A stretch of 64,000 nucleotides of DNA, taken from positions 10,604,501-10,668,500 of the forward strand of contig OY821750.1 in assembly GCA_963682055.1 (NCBI GenBank), in the 5' to 3' direction. The translations under genes were made by a program, and so were the position numbers. The notes under the pieces are model-generated. The model did no database searches. It had not been told where the DNA came from and was given only the letters and a program-made list of their open reading frames with translations. Positions 11,301 to 23,700 of the stretch are shown one piece after another. The stretch comes from Primula veris (Eukaryota > Streptophyta > Magnoliopsida > Ericales > Primulaceae). Position 1 is the stretch's first letter, and every line of letters begins with the position of its first letter.

Positions 11301-14300
11301 TCAAGCAGTTGATGGTATCCTTGGTTTCGGACGTGCAAACTCTTCAGTTTTATCACAGCTGGCATTGGCTGGAAAGGTGAAGAAGATTTTCTCTCACTGC
11401 TTAGATGCTGATAATGGTGGTGGAATTTTCACAATTGGTGAATTGGTGCACCCAAAAGTTAACTCGACACCGTTCGTTCCCGATCTGTAAGTCATTGATC
11501 TGGTTGATACTTGATACCACTTACTATGTTAAAGAATTATATTTAAAATTGCCAGTTCTCATTTATAGCACTTAGTGTCAATTATTAAAATCCATTTACC
11601 TAATACTATAGTCAAGGAATCCCATTTCATTGATTAGATATAGGTTTAAACTTCAAACCCTACAAGGACAGGCAATCGAAACTAGTTCTCAAACAAGAGA
11701 GTGGGTTGAGGTTGTAATCAAATTTACTTTCCAGTATGGAACAAAACTATGTTTCAATAAAAAAGAACAAAGAAGTTTGGATAGAATACTATGGTTCAAT
11801 AGTTGAAGTTTACAAGTATTAAAATCTCAATCTTTTTGTAACGTACATCACAAGTACTCATGACTGCTTGGGAAAAATAGTTTCTGGGTTTTCTCGGTTG
11901 GTTAATTGCTGAGAGTGACAGTTTCTCACTGACCCTTTAGAGGAATACTTCAATGATTTAAATTTACTTTTTAAAAAAGAGACAAAGCGGCTTTTAGTTG
12001 GTCTTTTATAGAAACCTTGTGACGGTTTTGATGAATTTATGTTTTCCCTACAGTATATATCTAATATCATGTTGTTTATTAAAAAGACTGGTTTATCGAG
12101 CAGTTCTTTCTCGATGCTATCTTAACCTGGTTAGTAATTGGTCAAGCTGATTCATGAAAGTTACAATTGCATTACTTTTATAGGCCACATTACAACCTTA
12201 AGATGATCGGAGTTGAGGTGAATGACAGCAATTTAGAATTATCCTCGGGTGAATTGAATGCTAAATCTGGTAGAGATATGGTCATAGACAGTGGTACTAC
12301 CTTGGCTTATCTTGAAGAGGACTTGTATGAACCATTAGTCAAAAAGGTATTAATATTTCGTTTATGTATGACTCTTTCTATCTGGAAACTTGTCATGTTT
12401 TGACTTCTCTCCCTTCCTCCCTCTCTCTTACTAGATCTTAGCTGCGGAGCCTGGTTTAAAAACATATAAGGTCCAGAACCAGTTCACGTGTTTTAACTTC
12501 TCTGGAAAGTAAGGACCCTTTCTTAAAATATTTGTTTTCTTCTTTATTTAACTAAGAATGTCTCGAGGTTTACATGTTTTGCAAGAGCTAATCAAAAGGG
12601 ATTCTAGCTGGTCTATATTGAATTCAGTTTTATGATGCCTATGTTGTTATAAATTTTGCTTTGTTTTGATTCTGCAGTGTGGACAAGGCATTTCCAGTTG
12701 TCATTTTCCGTTTTGATGATTCACTGTCACTAACAATTCACCCTCACGATTATTTCTTCGAATATGCTGTAAGTTATCTTGAATTCTTCTTTCTTTTTTA
12801 TTTAATTTATAAGAGAGGTCTATTGTTTTTTTATTAATTCTCTTATATTTAATGGATCCCCACCCGTGTACTAAACTAATACTGGTTACCTGTTAATTGC
12901 AGTTAATCTTATAGATACCGCTCGTCCATTATTTTATCGGTTTTATAAAATGTTACTCTCTTTTTACGGTTATGGCTTGGGTCTAAGTTTAAACAACCCT
13001 TTTTGTGTAGACAGTTGTTTTCTTAATATTTTAGGAAATGTGTATAGTTCTGAAGCTCATTGAATGCTTTTTTGTTTCCTAGATTAATCAATTTTCTGCT
13101 CGATTCAAATCTTAAAAAATGCAAAAAGAGGTCCATTTCCTGTACTCTTTGAGCGAAGCTCTTGTAAAAACGATTTAACTAAGTATTTGCTTTTTAATAC
13201 ACTACTCAAAGTAGCACCAAGCATGAATTTTGCCAGCAGATGTGAGGTTTTGAGTATTGGAGTATGTGTATTGTGTTGGCTGGGTGAGCAATGATGTCTT
13301 TTCAAATGCGTGAATATGTTTTATAACGTTTTGCCGACATTGTCTAGACTTTATTTGTTGTAGTTGCCTTTTTAATCTTTTATTTGGTTGTTAGGCTTTA
13401 AAGTGGTCTTATATCTTTTATTTATTTTCCCTTTTTAATCCCTAATACAGTATATTTTCTGTACTCTTCTATGCACTTTAGACATGTTACACTGTCATAA
13501 CCTCTTGATTTAGAGTCGGATTGAACTAGTGACCACATCTAGGAAAGAATTTTACTTTCTGGTACGGAGTATTTGATATGTTCAATGCAAGATATATACC
13601 GATGTACTGTTTTTTGTCTTCTCAAACTTAAGCATATAAACAGGGAGCTATATTTCTGGATGACAAACATTTCATTTGTTCCTTAGGTTGTAATTTCTAT
13701 ATTCGTCGCTTTCCTAACCTGGAAAGGGATCTGATATGGCAGTTATGCGTTTTGAAAATTGTGAAAGACTGCTACAACTGACATGGGCAAAAACAAAAAT
13801 AAAAAATTAATTGCACAAATTTCAAACTTTAGTACCTTTATAGTTTTAGTTTTTATTTTTTTGCTTAACTTTTTCAATCAATATTTTTCAATATCTTTAC
13901 TGTTGCAGGATGGTGATTGGTGTGTAGGCTGGCAGAATAGTGGGGTTAAAATTAACAATGGAAAGGCCATAAATATTTTGGGAGGTAATTGCTTCATTAC
14001 TCCGGATTGCTTTGCATGAAAAATTCATATCTAATACAAATGACAGCTTTCCTTAAATTCATGATATGTACCAGTGATCAATTTTAGCATAGACTTTTGG
14101 GATCTAAACTATATATTAGAAAGAGTAACAAGACTACAAGAGGTACACACTTGCATGGTGAAGCAACCTTAATGTTTGCTAATCATCTTTGAAACTGAAA
14201 TGGAACAGCTCGAACAAAATGATTTTGCTACTCTTTTAGGTTTTCTTTCTTTGGTCCGTTGTCTTTCTTTTTCCTCTTTTTTTGTCCTCTTAATGTCAAA

Positions 14301-14707
14301 TTGTGAATAGCCAATATATAGTTCCCTTAACAGATATACAAGTTTTCAAATCTTGTTAATTCAAAGTTCTCAACCTTGTAATCTCCATTATAAATGCAGA
14401 TTTGGTGCTTAGCAACAGGCTTGTAGTATACGATAACGAAAAGAATACAATTGGATGGACCGATTACAATTGTAAGTACATGAGGCTTTACGTACACTAA
14501 ACTTTTCTCCTCAACCTTTAAGAATTTATTTATGTATGTTATTTTATTCTAGGCTCAACAAGTGTGAAAATTAAAGACGGACAATCAGGAGCTGAGTATC
14601 TTGTTGGGTCGCATGATATTTCATATTCTCTGGCTTCCACTCTCTCTGTCCAGTGGGCTTTTGTGTCATTACTGTCGCTCTTTGCCCTTCTCAATTACAC
14701 ATCGTGA
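8363..14707 (+). CDS. Pepsin-like aspartic protease (A36/A39-like, GPI-anchor type), ten exons
   Basis: Coding exons: 8363-8574, 9980-10109, 10391-10632, 11262-11486, 12184-12346, 12435-12508, 12678-12768, 13909-13984, 14400-14471, 14553-14707. All introns are GT-AG and all phases join, giving 479 residues, the usual length of the family. The start at 8363 gives a signal peptide (residues 1 to about 19, ending SSLA). The first active-site motif DTGS is at 91-94 in YVQVDTGSDLMWVNC, the flap YGDGS at 159-163, and the second catalytic motif DSGT at 305-308. The cysteine-rich insertion after the first motif is plant-specific. The C-terminal ~20 residues are hydrophobic and follow a Ser-rich stretch, as in GPI-anchored members. 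Expected role: endopeptidase of the secretory pathway or cell surface; Arabidopsis A36 and A39 act in pollen and embryo sac, which is family knowledge, not shown here. The gene looks intact. Intron 1 contains a 39-bp minisatellite and intron 3 a probable MITE. Confidence 0.93.
8881..9190. repeat. 39-bp minisatellite in intron 1 of the protease gene
   Basis: About eight tandem units of 39 bp, core GAAATTTTAACTATACGGGA followed by ACGGAAATACGTTAATT, with point changes and occasional 1-bp deletions. A detached unit is at about 8689-8725. Flanking sequence (CTAACTATGTTGTTGTTGTT and TTAGCTAGGAA) also recurs at 8595-8655 and 8820-8875, so a larger block was duplicated before or during array growth. 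Confidence 0.85.
10681..10839. mobile_element. Probable small hAT-like MITE in intron 3 of the protease gene
   Basis: 159-bp segment starting CAGTGTTTGC and ending with the complement of CACAGTTTTAAAAG. Flanks ATTTTAAT (10673-10680) and ATTATAAT (10840-10847) match at 7 of 8 positions, as expected of an old hAT TSD. The interior repeats AAGCTTTTA/GAGCTTTTAAGCTC motifs. It lies between coding exons 3 and 4 and does not affect the reading frame. Confidence 0.45.
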
Positions 14708-15515
14708 GTTCCAGTAAATATTCGACGATACTTGAATTACATTGTTTTAATCACATTTGTACACACTCAACTCGTCGTATATATGATTTGTATACTGACT
14801 CTTCGATGTATTTGTTTTCTACAATAGAGGGAAGTTATTTATTTTTATTTCATCTTAATTGTTTTCCTATATGTATTCAAATGTCATATCTACAGATGGA
14901 TATAATGTCCGATTTTTTTCTTCGAAATGCATGGTTTTATCATTGGAATTCATAGAACTTAATTAGATGTTTATTAATTTCTTAGATTTTATTGTGTAGT
15001 TTTTTTTTATAAAGATAAATTGGAGTGTATACCCACATCAATTCGTCAAACGAATCACCACTAATTAAGAAAATAAACAACACTCAGTCACCACCTAATA
15101 ACATGTCGAAATGAAGTTACCAAAAAAGAATACACTTTAATAATATAAATAGTACAAACTAAAAGATAATATCCATTATCCAGTTATTACCCTAAATTAG
15201 TAGAAAGTAACGATTATTACCATGTATTATTTGCATTTCCAATTTGAGACATGATCATTAACAATTAATCTAATTATGGCAAATCCCGTCCATATTGACG
15301 ATGTCATCACTGACATGTAATCAATTTCCATAAACATGCGGGGTATTTATTTCATTTCTTAAAAATTCATTCGATTGACACCTAATTAGTATCCTGAACT
15401 ATCAAAAGGTAATGATTAGTATCATGTTCTATAAATGCACATCATTTGTTAAAAGTTCATTCAGTTATGGAGACATGGGTGACAGGGTACCAGAGAAAGG
15501 ATAAATTTTCTATTA
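14708..15515. other. 3' flank of the protease gene and intergenic DNA
   Basis: Contains the presumed 3' UTR of the protease gene in its first few hundred bases; no unambiguous poly(A) signal could be chosen. The rest is AT-rich with no gene recognised. Confidence 0.35.
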
Positions 15516-15706
15516 CCTCCGTCCCCAATTAATTGTTTATTACGAAACTACGTGCAATTTTAATCGGTCAGTAACTTGTATTAAAATTGTCGGAATGAAA
15601 ATTTTCAAAAGTTAATCATATAGTTCAAACATTAAATTATATAATTCAGTTTTGAAATTAATTGCACGTAATTTCATATACAACAATTATCTGGGAACGG
15701 AGAAAA
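15516..15706. mobile_element. Stowaway-like MITE
   Basis: About 190 bp bounded by TA (15514-15515 and 15707-15708). Left end CCTCCGTCCCCAATTAATTG; the complement of the right end reads TTCTCCGTTCCCAGATAATTG. These are Stowaway-type termini, and the interior has further inverted symmetry around ACGTGCAATT/AATTGCACGT. Non-coding. Edges uncertain by a few bases. Confidence 0.65.
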
Positions 15707-15998
15707 TAATTGCATAGTTTCGTAAAAATAATTCAACTTGTAGATTTTTTCCAAAAACAAAGCAACCCTGCTATATCTTAAATTATAACCTGGCGGACAA
15801 CCAACTAGTTACTGTAGGCAATAACATACTGTTATTGGCTGCTTCGCATAGTGATTGTACTAATTTGGTATTTTCAAAAATATAAATTGGGTATTAAGCC
15901 CTTATTATATCGAATCTTCAAGGACATTGAGAATTGAGATGATCATTCAAGTGATGGGATTCTTTAATAGCATTGCCTTATCCGGTTATTTTTATGGT
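15707..15998. other. Intergenic, no gene seen
   Basis: No gene or transposon end recognised between the MITE and the copia fragment. Confidence 0.35.
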
Positions 15999-16181
15999 CA
16001 ACTTCCTCGTATCTTGGGAAGCACGACAGACTGACGGCCGACGGCAGCGTCTTTTGCTTGGCGGGTTCGGCCAAAGCAATGTAACACGACGTCCGACAGG
16101 GACGTCTATCTTTGCAAGCATTTTGCAGCAGGTATAAATGATCTCGTGACATCTCATAAAGTTATTAAATGCGTTTGGCAT
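15978..16181 (-). pseudogene. Copia pol fragment, end of the integrase region
   Basis: The minus-strand frame shows MPNAFNNFMRCHEIIY and KIDVPVGRR, matching the linker (QMPDAF...ARIDVP type) found in Ty1/copia polyproteins downstream of integrase. Upstream, the same strand has a frameshift and a TGA at 16329-16331 in the LFTA-TGA-YA segment, so it is not functional. The same lesions exist in the copy at 45132-45620. Confidence 0.65.
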
Positions 16182-19100
16182 TTAGTTATCACTAAGTGCA
16201 GCTTTGGGGATCAAGCTAAGACTGAGTGAGTTATGTCACGTTATTTCACGTCGTTCCTTATCAACGGTAACGTGCAAATCTCCCCCTAACGACGGGGAGA
16301 ACAGTCTTAACAATGTCACTTTCGCATATCATGCGGTAAAGAGATCGCTTGCCAAGATTACTCTATCAAATGATAGGCAGGGGATTCATAATCGACTTAT
16401 GTCCCTTTCAGAGGTCCATATTTTGAACGCTATAGCGGCTCAATCAAAATATTAATTAATCACTTTAAACACGCGTTAATATGAGACTTCTGCCTCATAA
16501 CCAGTAACCAGCTAGTACGCATATGGTGTTTGAGTGTCTATGGGCCTCATAACGGATCAATGCAGCAAAATAGCATAACACCACACGGAAATATAAATCT
16601 TGGTGCGCAAGACCAAGAAGTGCGTGCAATCATTTGCTGTCGCATCATCAAACTTTTCGTGAGTCCATTTCGGTCTAAACATAATCGACATGATGTTCAA
16701 TTTCAATTTCCAAACTCAAGTAATTCAAATCAAAATTTCGATTCTTTACTCTTCGGTATTATCAAGTCGACTAGACTTTTCAGGATAATCCGGATCATGA
16801 GCCATCAACTTAATAATAGGGCTAAAATTTTGGAAAATGCTGCATTTTTATGAACAACAATAATCATGTGACATTATTGTCGATGCATCAACCATAACCA
16901 TTTATATTTATGGTCCGTCTTATGGTTGGATAAGTCCACAATAACTCCTTCAATTCTTTACAAGAATTCTACGAGTTCAATTCTTTACAAGAATTCTACG
17001 AGTTCAAAGTGAGCATTAGTGGCATGAATTTCGAATTAATCACGAAATATATTCTCAGAGAGAATCCAAATGCGATGCGATTATAAATCAAGCATCGTCT
17101 TTTGACCCGGGAATATCTCATCCGGTCAATGCCACAATATCAAAATGCTTTTATCAATCGACGACAGGCGAATGATAGTATAGATAATCATGTCTTAGCA
17201 TCTAAATCATTTATCAATCGATGACAGGCGAAATGATAAGTTAATTTTAAATACTTTTAAAAAAACGTGGTAGCAACCACTTGAAAGACATTTCAACTCC
17301 TCTAAAATACGTTTTTGAGTGGAGGCTATGTAAAGAAATTTCATTTCTTTCATGAGCTATTACCAGATAACACTGGTTTTCTCAAATATTTTATAACTCA
17401 ACAAGGTACGGCAGGACCTACATGAGTATAAGACCTCATATTTGACAAATCAATTTGGTTTTTACCAAAGATTTTGATTTGGAACGACAGGTCCAGAATC
17501 ATTGTCACAAAGGACTCTATTAGGCAAGTAGTTGACGAAATTATGTGGTACACGGTTACCCACTATTTCCAAAAAAAAACCAACTAGCCCACAAGTATTG
17601 CCTAAAATTTCATAATTTAAAGTTTGGTCACATTTGTCAAATGAATTTGCTCAAATTACTTTAAATTATTTCGAGAAATTTCATAAATAGACAAACCATA
17701 ATACAAAAGTATGTCCAAATGAAAAAAAAAACATAATCCAAATGGAAAAAACATAATCCAGATGAGCGAAAAATGGCTCAATGATTTATCAAAATCGATA
17801 AAAAAAAGGTACCAAACTTATTTGAGCCACAAAATCGGGGGTCTCAAGAGTTTCCTTTCAGTTATCTTTAACCACATTAGCATCGGTTTTTTCACCTTTA
17901 TAATAGTTTTGAACTATTTAAGGAGTAACCGTGCATGACCTTTGTCTTTATAGCATAGAGTTGCCTCATTGAGCATTATCTCTTGCTTTGTGACAATGAG
18001 CCATATTGTTCCTTTCAATTACTGTCTTGGAGCCACAGGTTTTCGATTTTGACTATTGTCTAAAATCTCGCTTGGCTAGGCGATTCATCGGGATCGCGAC
18101 AGTTCGAGACAAATAACACTTGTCTCGGTTCTCGATTCGTGGAAAAAAAAATATACACGAAGAGCATTAATATCAGACAAACAATTCGCCATTGACCCAA
18201 TAGGATTAAAACTACTCACCGGGGTAATTTTCTTATCCAATAACAGATGGGCGATAAAGGAACATGGTGAATATAAATTCATGATACTGCTTATGGAATA
18301 CAATTTCCAAGCTAGTATTTTGGTGAAGGATAGCTCCAATATGTCAATTTCAGACATTTGTTCACCATAGACGTCATCACGTCTCAAATGTGGCGGCGGA
18401 ATAAAATCAACGTCTTAGCATTCATCTCGAGGGTAACAACAAATTCGTGTTTTACTCATCAAATATGGCATCCAAAAAAATTTTGGGCATCACATTTTCA
18501 CACATCAGAGTGACTAACATGTGGTGACGGATTAAAATCAACGTTTAAACAGTCATTTCGCAGGTATGTTTTACGATTTTTCTCATCATAGATGGCATCC
18601 AACATGTGTTGGGAGTTCTGGATTATTTATCATATAAAACGACTGATTTATATGTTTATGGTTTGTACAAGCACAAATGTTTTTTCAAAACGACAGGTTT
18701 GAAAACATTAATTTTGTTTCTCATGTGAATCGGTTCTCATTGATCGAACGACGGGTCGATACTGAAACACCAATTCGGTGAAACATACATCACTATATAA
18801 ACACACTCGGAGAAATTATTATTTAGTCAACCCCTTTTGGTAGCTCTACTTGAAAAACGACCAGGAAAGACGGTGAGGGTGGAAGACACGAATGACACTT
18901 AAAACCCGACCTCATTAGGATAGGAACTATCCGCCTGTATCTTTCCTAAACATCGTATCCAAATAGGTGAGCCTATTTGGGGAAGGTTCATAATTTTTCC
19001 AACTTAAATGTGAAAATATATGATTTCGCAAATTATTGTGCAAAATTTTAAGCTCACAAATTCTATTCGTTAAATAGACAAGCTTAAAAATTAATAATTG

Positions 19101-19246
19101 ACACAATCATATGATAATAGACATTTAATCAGTCTACATTAATACGTGATTTGAAATTACAAAAAAATTACGAGATTTACACATGTAACTTACGATTGTT
19201 ACTACCCTTAAACATCAATTACTATTTACTAGTAACCAAAGTCATA

Positions 19247-19272
19247 ATTTATTTATTTATTTATTTATTTAT
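19247..19272. repeat. (ATTT)n microsatellite
   Basis: About six ATTT units within the copia fragment. Confidence 0.8.
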
Positions 19273-20031
19273 AACTCTAAGCATTTAATTTCTAGCTATT
19301 AAGTATCTTAATGTTACAAATTCATGCCAAACAAATAGTAATTATCATATTCCATGAATAATGATTTCAGTTACATATTTCAGAAACTAATTAGTATTTG
19401 GGTTTATCATTAAAACATGCAATTTCCGTTTTTTAAAAACATGACTGTATATAATTTGGACCAAACATGAGCAAATTAATACATATATACTGTTTTTGTG
19501 TAAAAGGAAGAACTACGGGTACTACGGGTGTAAATAAGAGAAACTATATTCGGTTTTAGCTAATTTACAGCGGCAATCCAATAGTTTAAGATAATTACAG
19601 CAACGGTCCTATGTTTACAGAGAGTTACATCGAAGTCTTACTGTTTCAGAAAATTGCAGAATGGTCCTGCAGTGTTCTAAAAGTGACAGTTTTGGTCTGA
19701 CAGATTCACATGCAAGTTTTAACTTGTTTTATAAGTGATATACATGAGTTATAATAGCCATTGTTTATCAAAATAAACCATCTATCATTTGATATATATC
19801 CTAAACATGAAATTTTCGGTTTTATTCTTGATTAGTCATGCAATTTCTACGTTTTATATAAATAAAAATTATGTACCGTTCTCATGGTATGTTGGTGAAG
19901 ATCGATAAACTTTCAAAAGTTTTATACTGAATCTTCGAGCAAAAAATCTCAATCTTCAAGGGAGAAATAGTCCAAATGCTCCAGCTAAACGATTTATTGG
20001 TGGGTTTTTTTCAAACAAAGTGCCGATAACG

Positions 20032-20223
20032 TGTTGTAAGCGAATTAGGCCATACGTATATATATATAGAGAGAGAGATATGAACATGTATATATAGAGA
20101 GAGATATGAACATGTATATATAGAGAGAGAAGACGTAGCCCTTGTATTAACGAATGAATGTCCATCTACAATATAGAACCCTCACCCCTTTATATATTCT
20201 AAAGGTTGAGGTCACTTACATCA
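20032..20223 (-). repeat. LTR of copia copy 1
   Basis: 192 bp, ending (minus strand) in CTTACAACA and starting TGATGTAAG, matching the TGTTGTAAG...TTACAACA borders of the 200-bp LTRs at 41230 and 47979. It shares the TATATAAAGGGG-like TATA region with them. It carries a duplicated (TATA)(GA)n AACATG unit at 20061-20130 that the other LTRs lack. Confidence 0.65.
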
Positions 20224-20763
20224 CACACATAATAACCATTAGTACATAAATTTGTAACTCCCACTAAGCTATAAGTGAAAACCTGGATAACTGGATAACT
20301 GTGAAACCCGTGCATGCCCAAAGCAAGGATTTGGATGCAGGTTCAAAAAACGACTCTTAGGGTCTAGACTATTATACATTTATACTTATAATATTTGCTG
20401 GGACAAGGTTAAGCAGCCTTCAAGGTTACATCGACTTTTAACCCCAAAGCAAATGATTCTGTCTTTTCCTATATCTATAAACTACTATGTTTATTAAACA
20501 CCGCATTTTTCAGCAATAAGAGTACAAAGCAACAAAAGGGGGATTTCCTTAATCTCAAGTCTCAACACAAAATGCATGAATAATTTGAATATATTCTTTC
20601 TAATAACTCAAAAACATTTATATCAGAACTTGAAGAAAAAATAATAAATCACGATCCTCTCAGCAAGATCATTTGTTCTTGATATAGTGAAGCAAACCAA
20701 TGTATTCAAGGTAGATATATTTTTTAAGCTAGATATAGCTGATAGCTGATATAAACCCCACAT
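20224..20763. other. Region downstream of the BZW stop codon
   Basis: Contains the presumed 3' UTR of the minus-strand BZW gene next to 20764; no other gene recognised. Confidence 0.4.
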
Positions 20764-23700
20764 TCATTCCTCCTCTTCGGCCTCCTCCAGCCATTTTACA
20801 AGGGGTTCTAAACTCTTCACAAATGATTGCCTGTGCATGGAAAGAAAGAAAAATAAGCCACGGTTTGGGTGAAAAAAGAAAGAGAGAAAGAGAGAGACAG
20901 ACAGAGAGAGACATTGTTCTTACATTACATGCCCTAGAAGCCAAAAATTTAGTGCTTAAAGTTGCAATACAATAAAATGGCAGAACTATGTGCAATGTAA
21001 TACCAAAGAACTTTCAGATTTGAAGTAAAAACCTTGAAATTACTGACGTATTTCGGTAAATAATAAGATTGCTAAAAACTTCTCCATACATCCGTAATTA
21101 AGTTTCTACTACCATTCTGGGAAGTCCCAGATCAAGTGTCCACTTTCCTCTTTTGATAACTGAATTATGTAAAAAAAAATTGACTTCAAAATTCAAGTAG
21201 AAAAAGTTTTGAAGTGACATTATTCGTCTTTCCTTGGGTCCTATCTTCTTAACTGTAAAAGAGAATCATTACTTTCTTAAACCCACCGTTCCCCAAACGA
21301 ACAAACGGAGTAGAACAAATGCGGAAACTGGCATTGCAGCTCTGGTTTTTCCAAAAGATGTGTTTTAAAAAACAAATTGAACCACAGTAACTTAAAACTA
21401 CGTTTCACACATCTCTGCGCACAAAAAAACCCAGTGGAGGTGAAAAATTAAATCCGTCCATACATTCTAAAAGAAACAAAACAAACACTCACACACCCAC
21501 ACCGGCCACACCCACACCCACATTCACACAAACCATATTGTTACCCTCTCAGTGGAGGTGAAAAATTAAATCCGTCCATACATTCTAAAAGAAACAAAAC
21601 AAACACTCACACACCCACACGGGCCACACCGACACCCACATCCACACAAACCATATTGTTACCCTCTCAGGGAAAGAGAAAAGCAACACAAAAGTGGAAT
21701 AGACATGAAAAGAGAACGGACAAAATTTAGGTATTATTCCAATTAACAAATTAAATCAAACATACCTTCCCTTAGAAACCGTCCCTTTACGAAACCAGTG
21801 GAGGATGGTATCTTCTGCAAGCACATCCTGGTCATATAAAGATCTCACAATCTCAGGGAACAACTTCATCAGCTTTGCATCCTCGTAACACTGAATCTGG
21901 ACTTTGTACATTAGTTCCAACTCAAGTTTTCCGTTGGTGCAGAAGGTGTTCAGAAGTTCTGCCCATGATTTCACCTGATTCAAAAAAGAGTTACAACAGA
22001 GGAACAAAAAATATGGAGAAATCCGTGATAATTGGATTAGTGAAAAGAATAAACTGCACTTGGTAGATATAGGTAATGCCAATTTATTCAAGTTAATCAG
22101 TTTTGCTACCAGATAGACCTAATAAAAACTTCCTACTACTTCCACATTCAAATCTTTTTCATATATATTGTATACATCACAGGCTCGAAAACATCATCAC
22201 TCTCAACCATTATTCAATCAGGTGTCAGAAGAAATATGCTCTTTTACACACTCTAAACAACATTACTGGCTATATCACCTCCTCGAATCAGTCAGCAGAG
22301 GCTAGAATCAGTTGGCATAAAGTAAAGAATAAAAAAAGACGGGAACTTGGTTCTCTTGGAAGACCATTTATTAGTTGTGTTTCTTATGCATCACTACTTC
22401 GTAAATAACTTGTATTGTATATATACCCGAAGTAGTAAAATTTTCAAGGTAATTATCAACAGAACAAATTGAAAGTCACTTTCGTCATAGCTTGTGATAT
22501 TCCCCCTGTTTGTCAAATGTTAATACTTCTTCAAAGAAATGAGAGAAACAAACTGAGGAAGGAAAGATTTATGTCAAAGAAGTAAAGAACATGGTCAAAC
22601 TGATATTAAAATATGTGGCACCTACTTAATCCTGCCTTGGAACAGCATATTACCTGACGCAGAGCAGAATTAGCATTTTGCTGTTGGTTCTTTCCTGACC
22701 ATTGAACAGCATCCATCAAGACATCCCATAAAATCTTCACCACTTCAATATCAGGCATTTTAGCATCCTTAACATGTTGCTTCACAGTTTCTATAACTTC
22801 AGATATATCAGTTTCCTCGGCTATCTGAGCTGTCAATACAGTTTTCATTTCTTTCTGTTTCACCTCAAATATCTTCTTTACGTTGTATTCAACCAAGGGT
22901 ACAAGCCCTGCCTCACTGAGGAAAAGGTAACCAATAATTATCAGCCTCCAAATAAACAGAAACAGTATAAAATCTTGTCTAAGACCAACTCAGGTATAGT
23001 CCCAAGAACCTTTTGGGCTACTACACTTTATAAGTCCACTTCCCATAAATAAAAACAAGTTGTTAGGTAATTTTACATATTTGTCCTTCTCACATTGATT
23101 CAAGGGAAAAAGTAATGGGCCAATTTGGAAAATAGGTGTAAAAGTAGAGTAACCATGATGTCCCCTTAAATTGGGAGTTTCCCCGACCTGGACTTAAAAT
23201 TGGAATAGAGGGAGTAAATTTATCCGTAGAGCAACTTAATAAAATGTACTATTATCTTACCTGTCTAATTTCAAGCCCCAGCTAACCAAAGCAAACAGCA
23301 AAACTAAAATCTATAGGACGTGTAAACTACAAAAATCTAAGACAACTTAACCAATCAAGGTAATAGCCAAAGTTGACAAGGTACTTCAGAAGTTTAGTGA
23401 TTGCTTGTCTAACAGAAACAAATTATCCTTACATAAACTGGGAACAGAACATCTATCTGAGCATTTGAAAAGTAATTTTCTAATTTGTTTCCAATTGTTT
23501 CCAATTATCCTTACCATGGTTTTATGCTAATCAGGTTGTGTCCAAAACAAAATTATTGTCAGTAAACACAACATCTACGCCTTTAAAACTGGACTGCTTT
23601 GAATACAACTCCCCTTGAAACATGTTTATAGATCCATAAGCAAATGCAACCTCAACCAACAGTTCAAAATATAAGATGTATATTGACAATCGAACTTACG

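Larger units (their letters stand above)
15999..20223 (-). mobile_element. 5' part of a decayed Ty1/copia retrotransposon (reverse orientation), copy 1
   Basis: Reads on the minus strand from its LTR (20032-20223) through a primer-binding-like site near 20020-20031, the gag region, and into the end of integrase. Similarity to the element at 41230-48178 is clear over most of 15999-19010 (inverted relative to it) and again near 19860-19960. It stops at about 15999, just after the segment encoding the conserved integrase-to-RT linker, so RT, RNase H and the second LTR are missing. No TSD partner is available. Open frames at 16204-16455 (+) and 18085-18387 (-) are incidental readings of this repeat. 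A 27-bp segment is tandemly doubled at 16949-17005. Confidence 0.75.

Noticed and set aside
13105..13305. 66-residue minus-strand frame in protease intron 7
   Set aside because: Located between two validated exons on the other strand; no homology recognised.
16204..16455. Open frame conserved with 45132-45383
   Set aside because: It is antisense to copia pol (linker after integrase), which reads on the other strand; conservation is that of the repeat.
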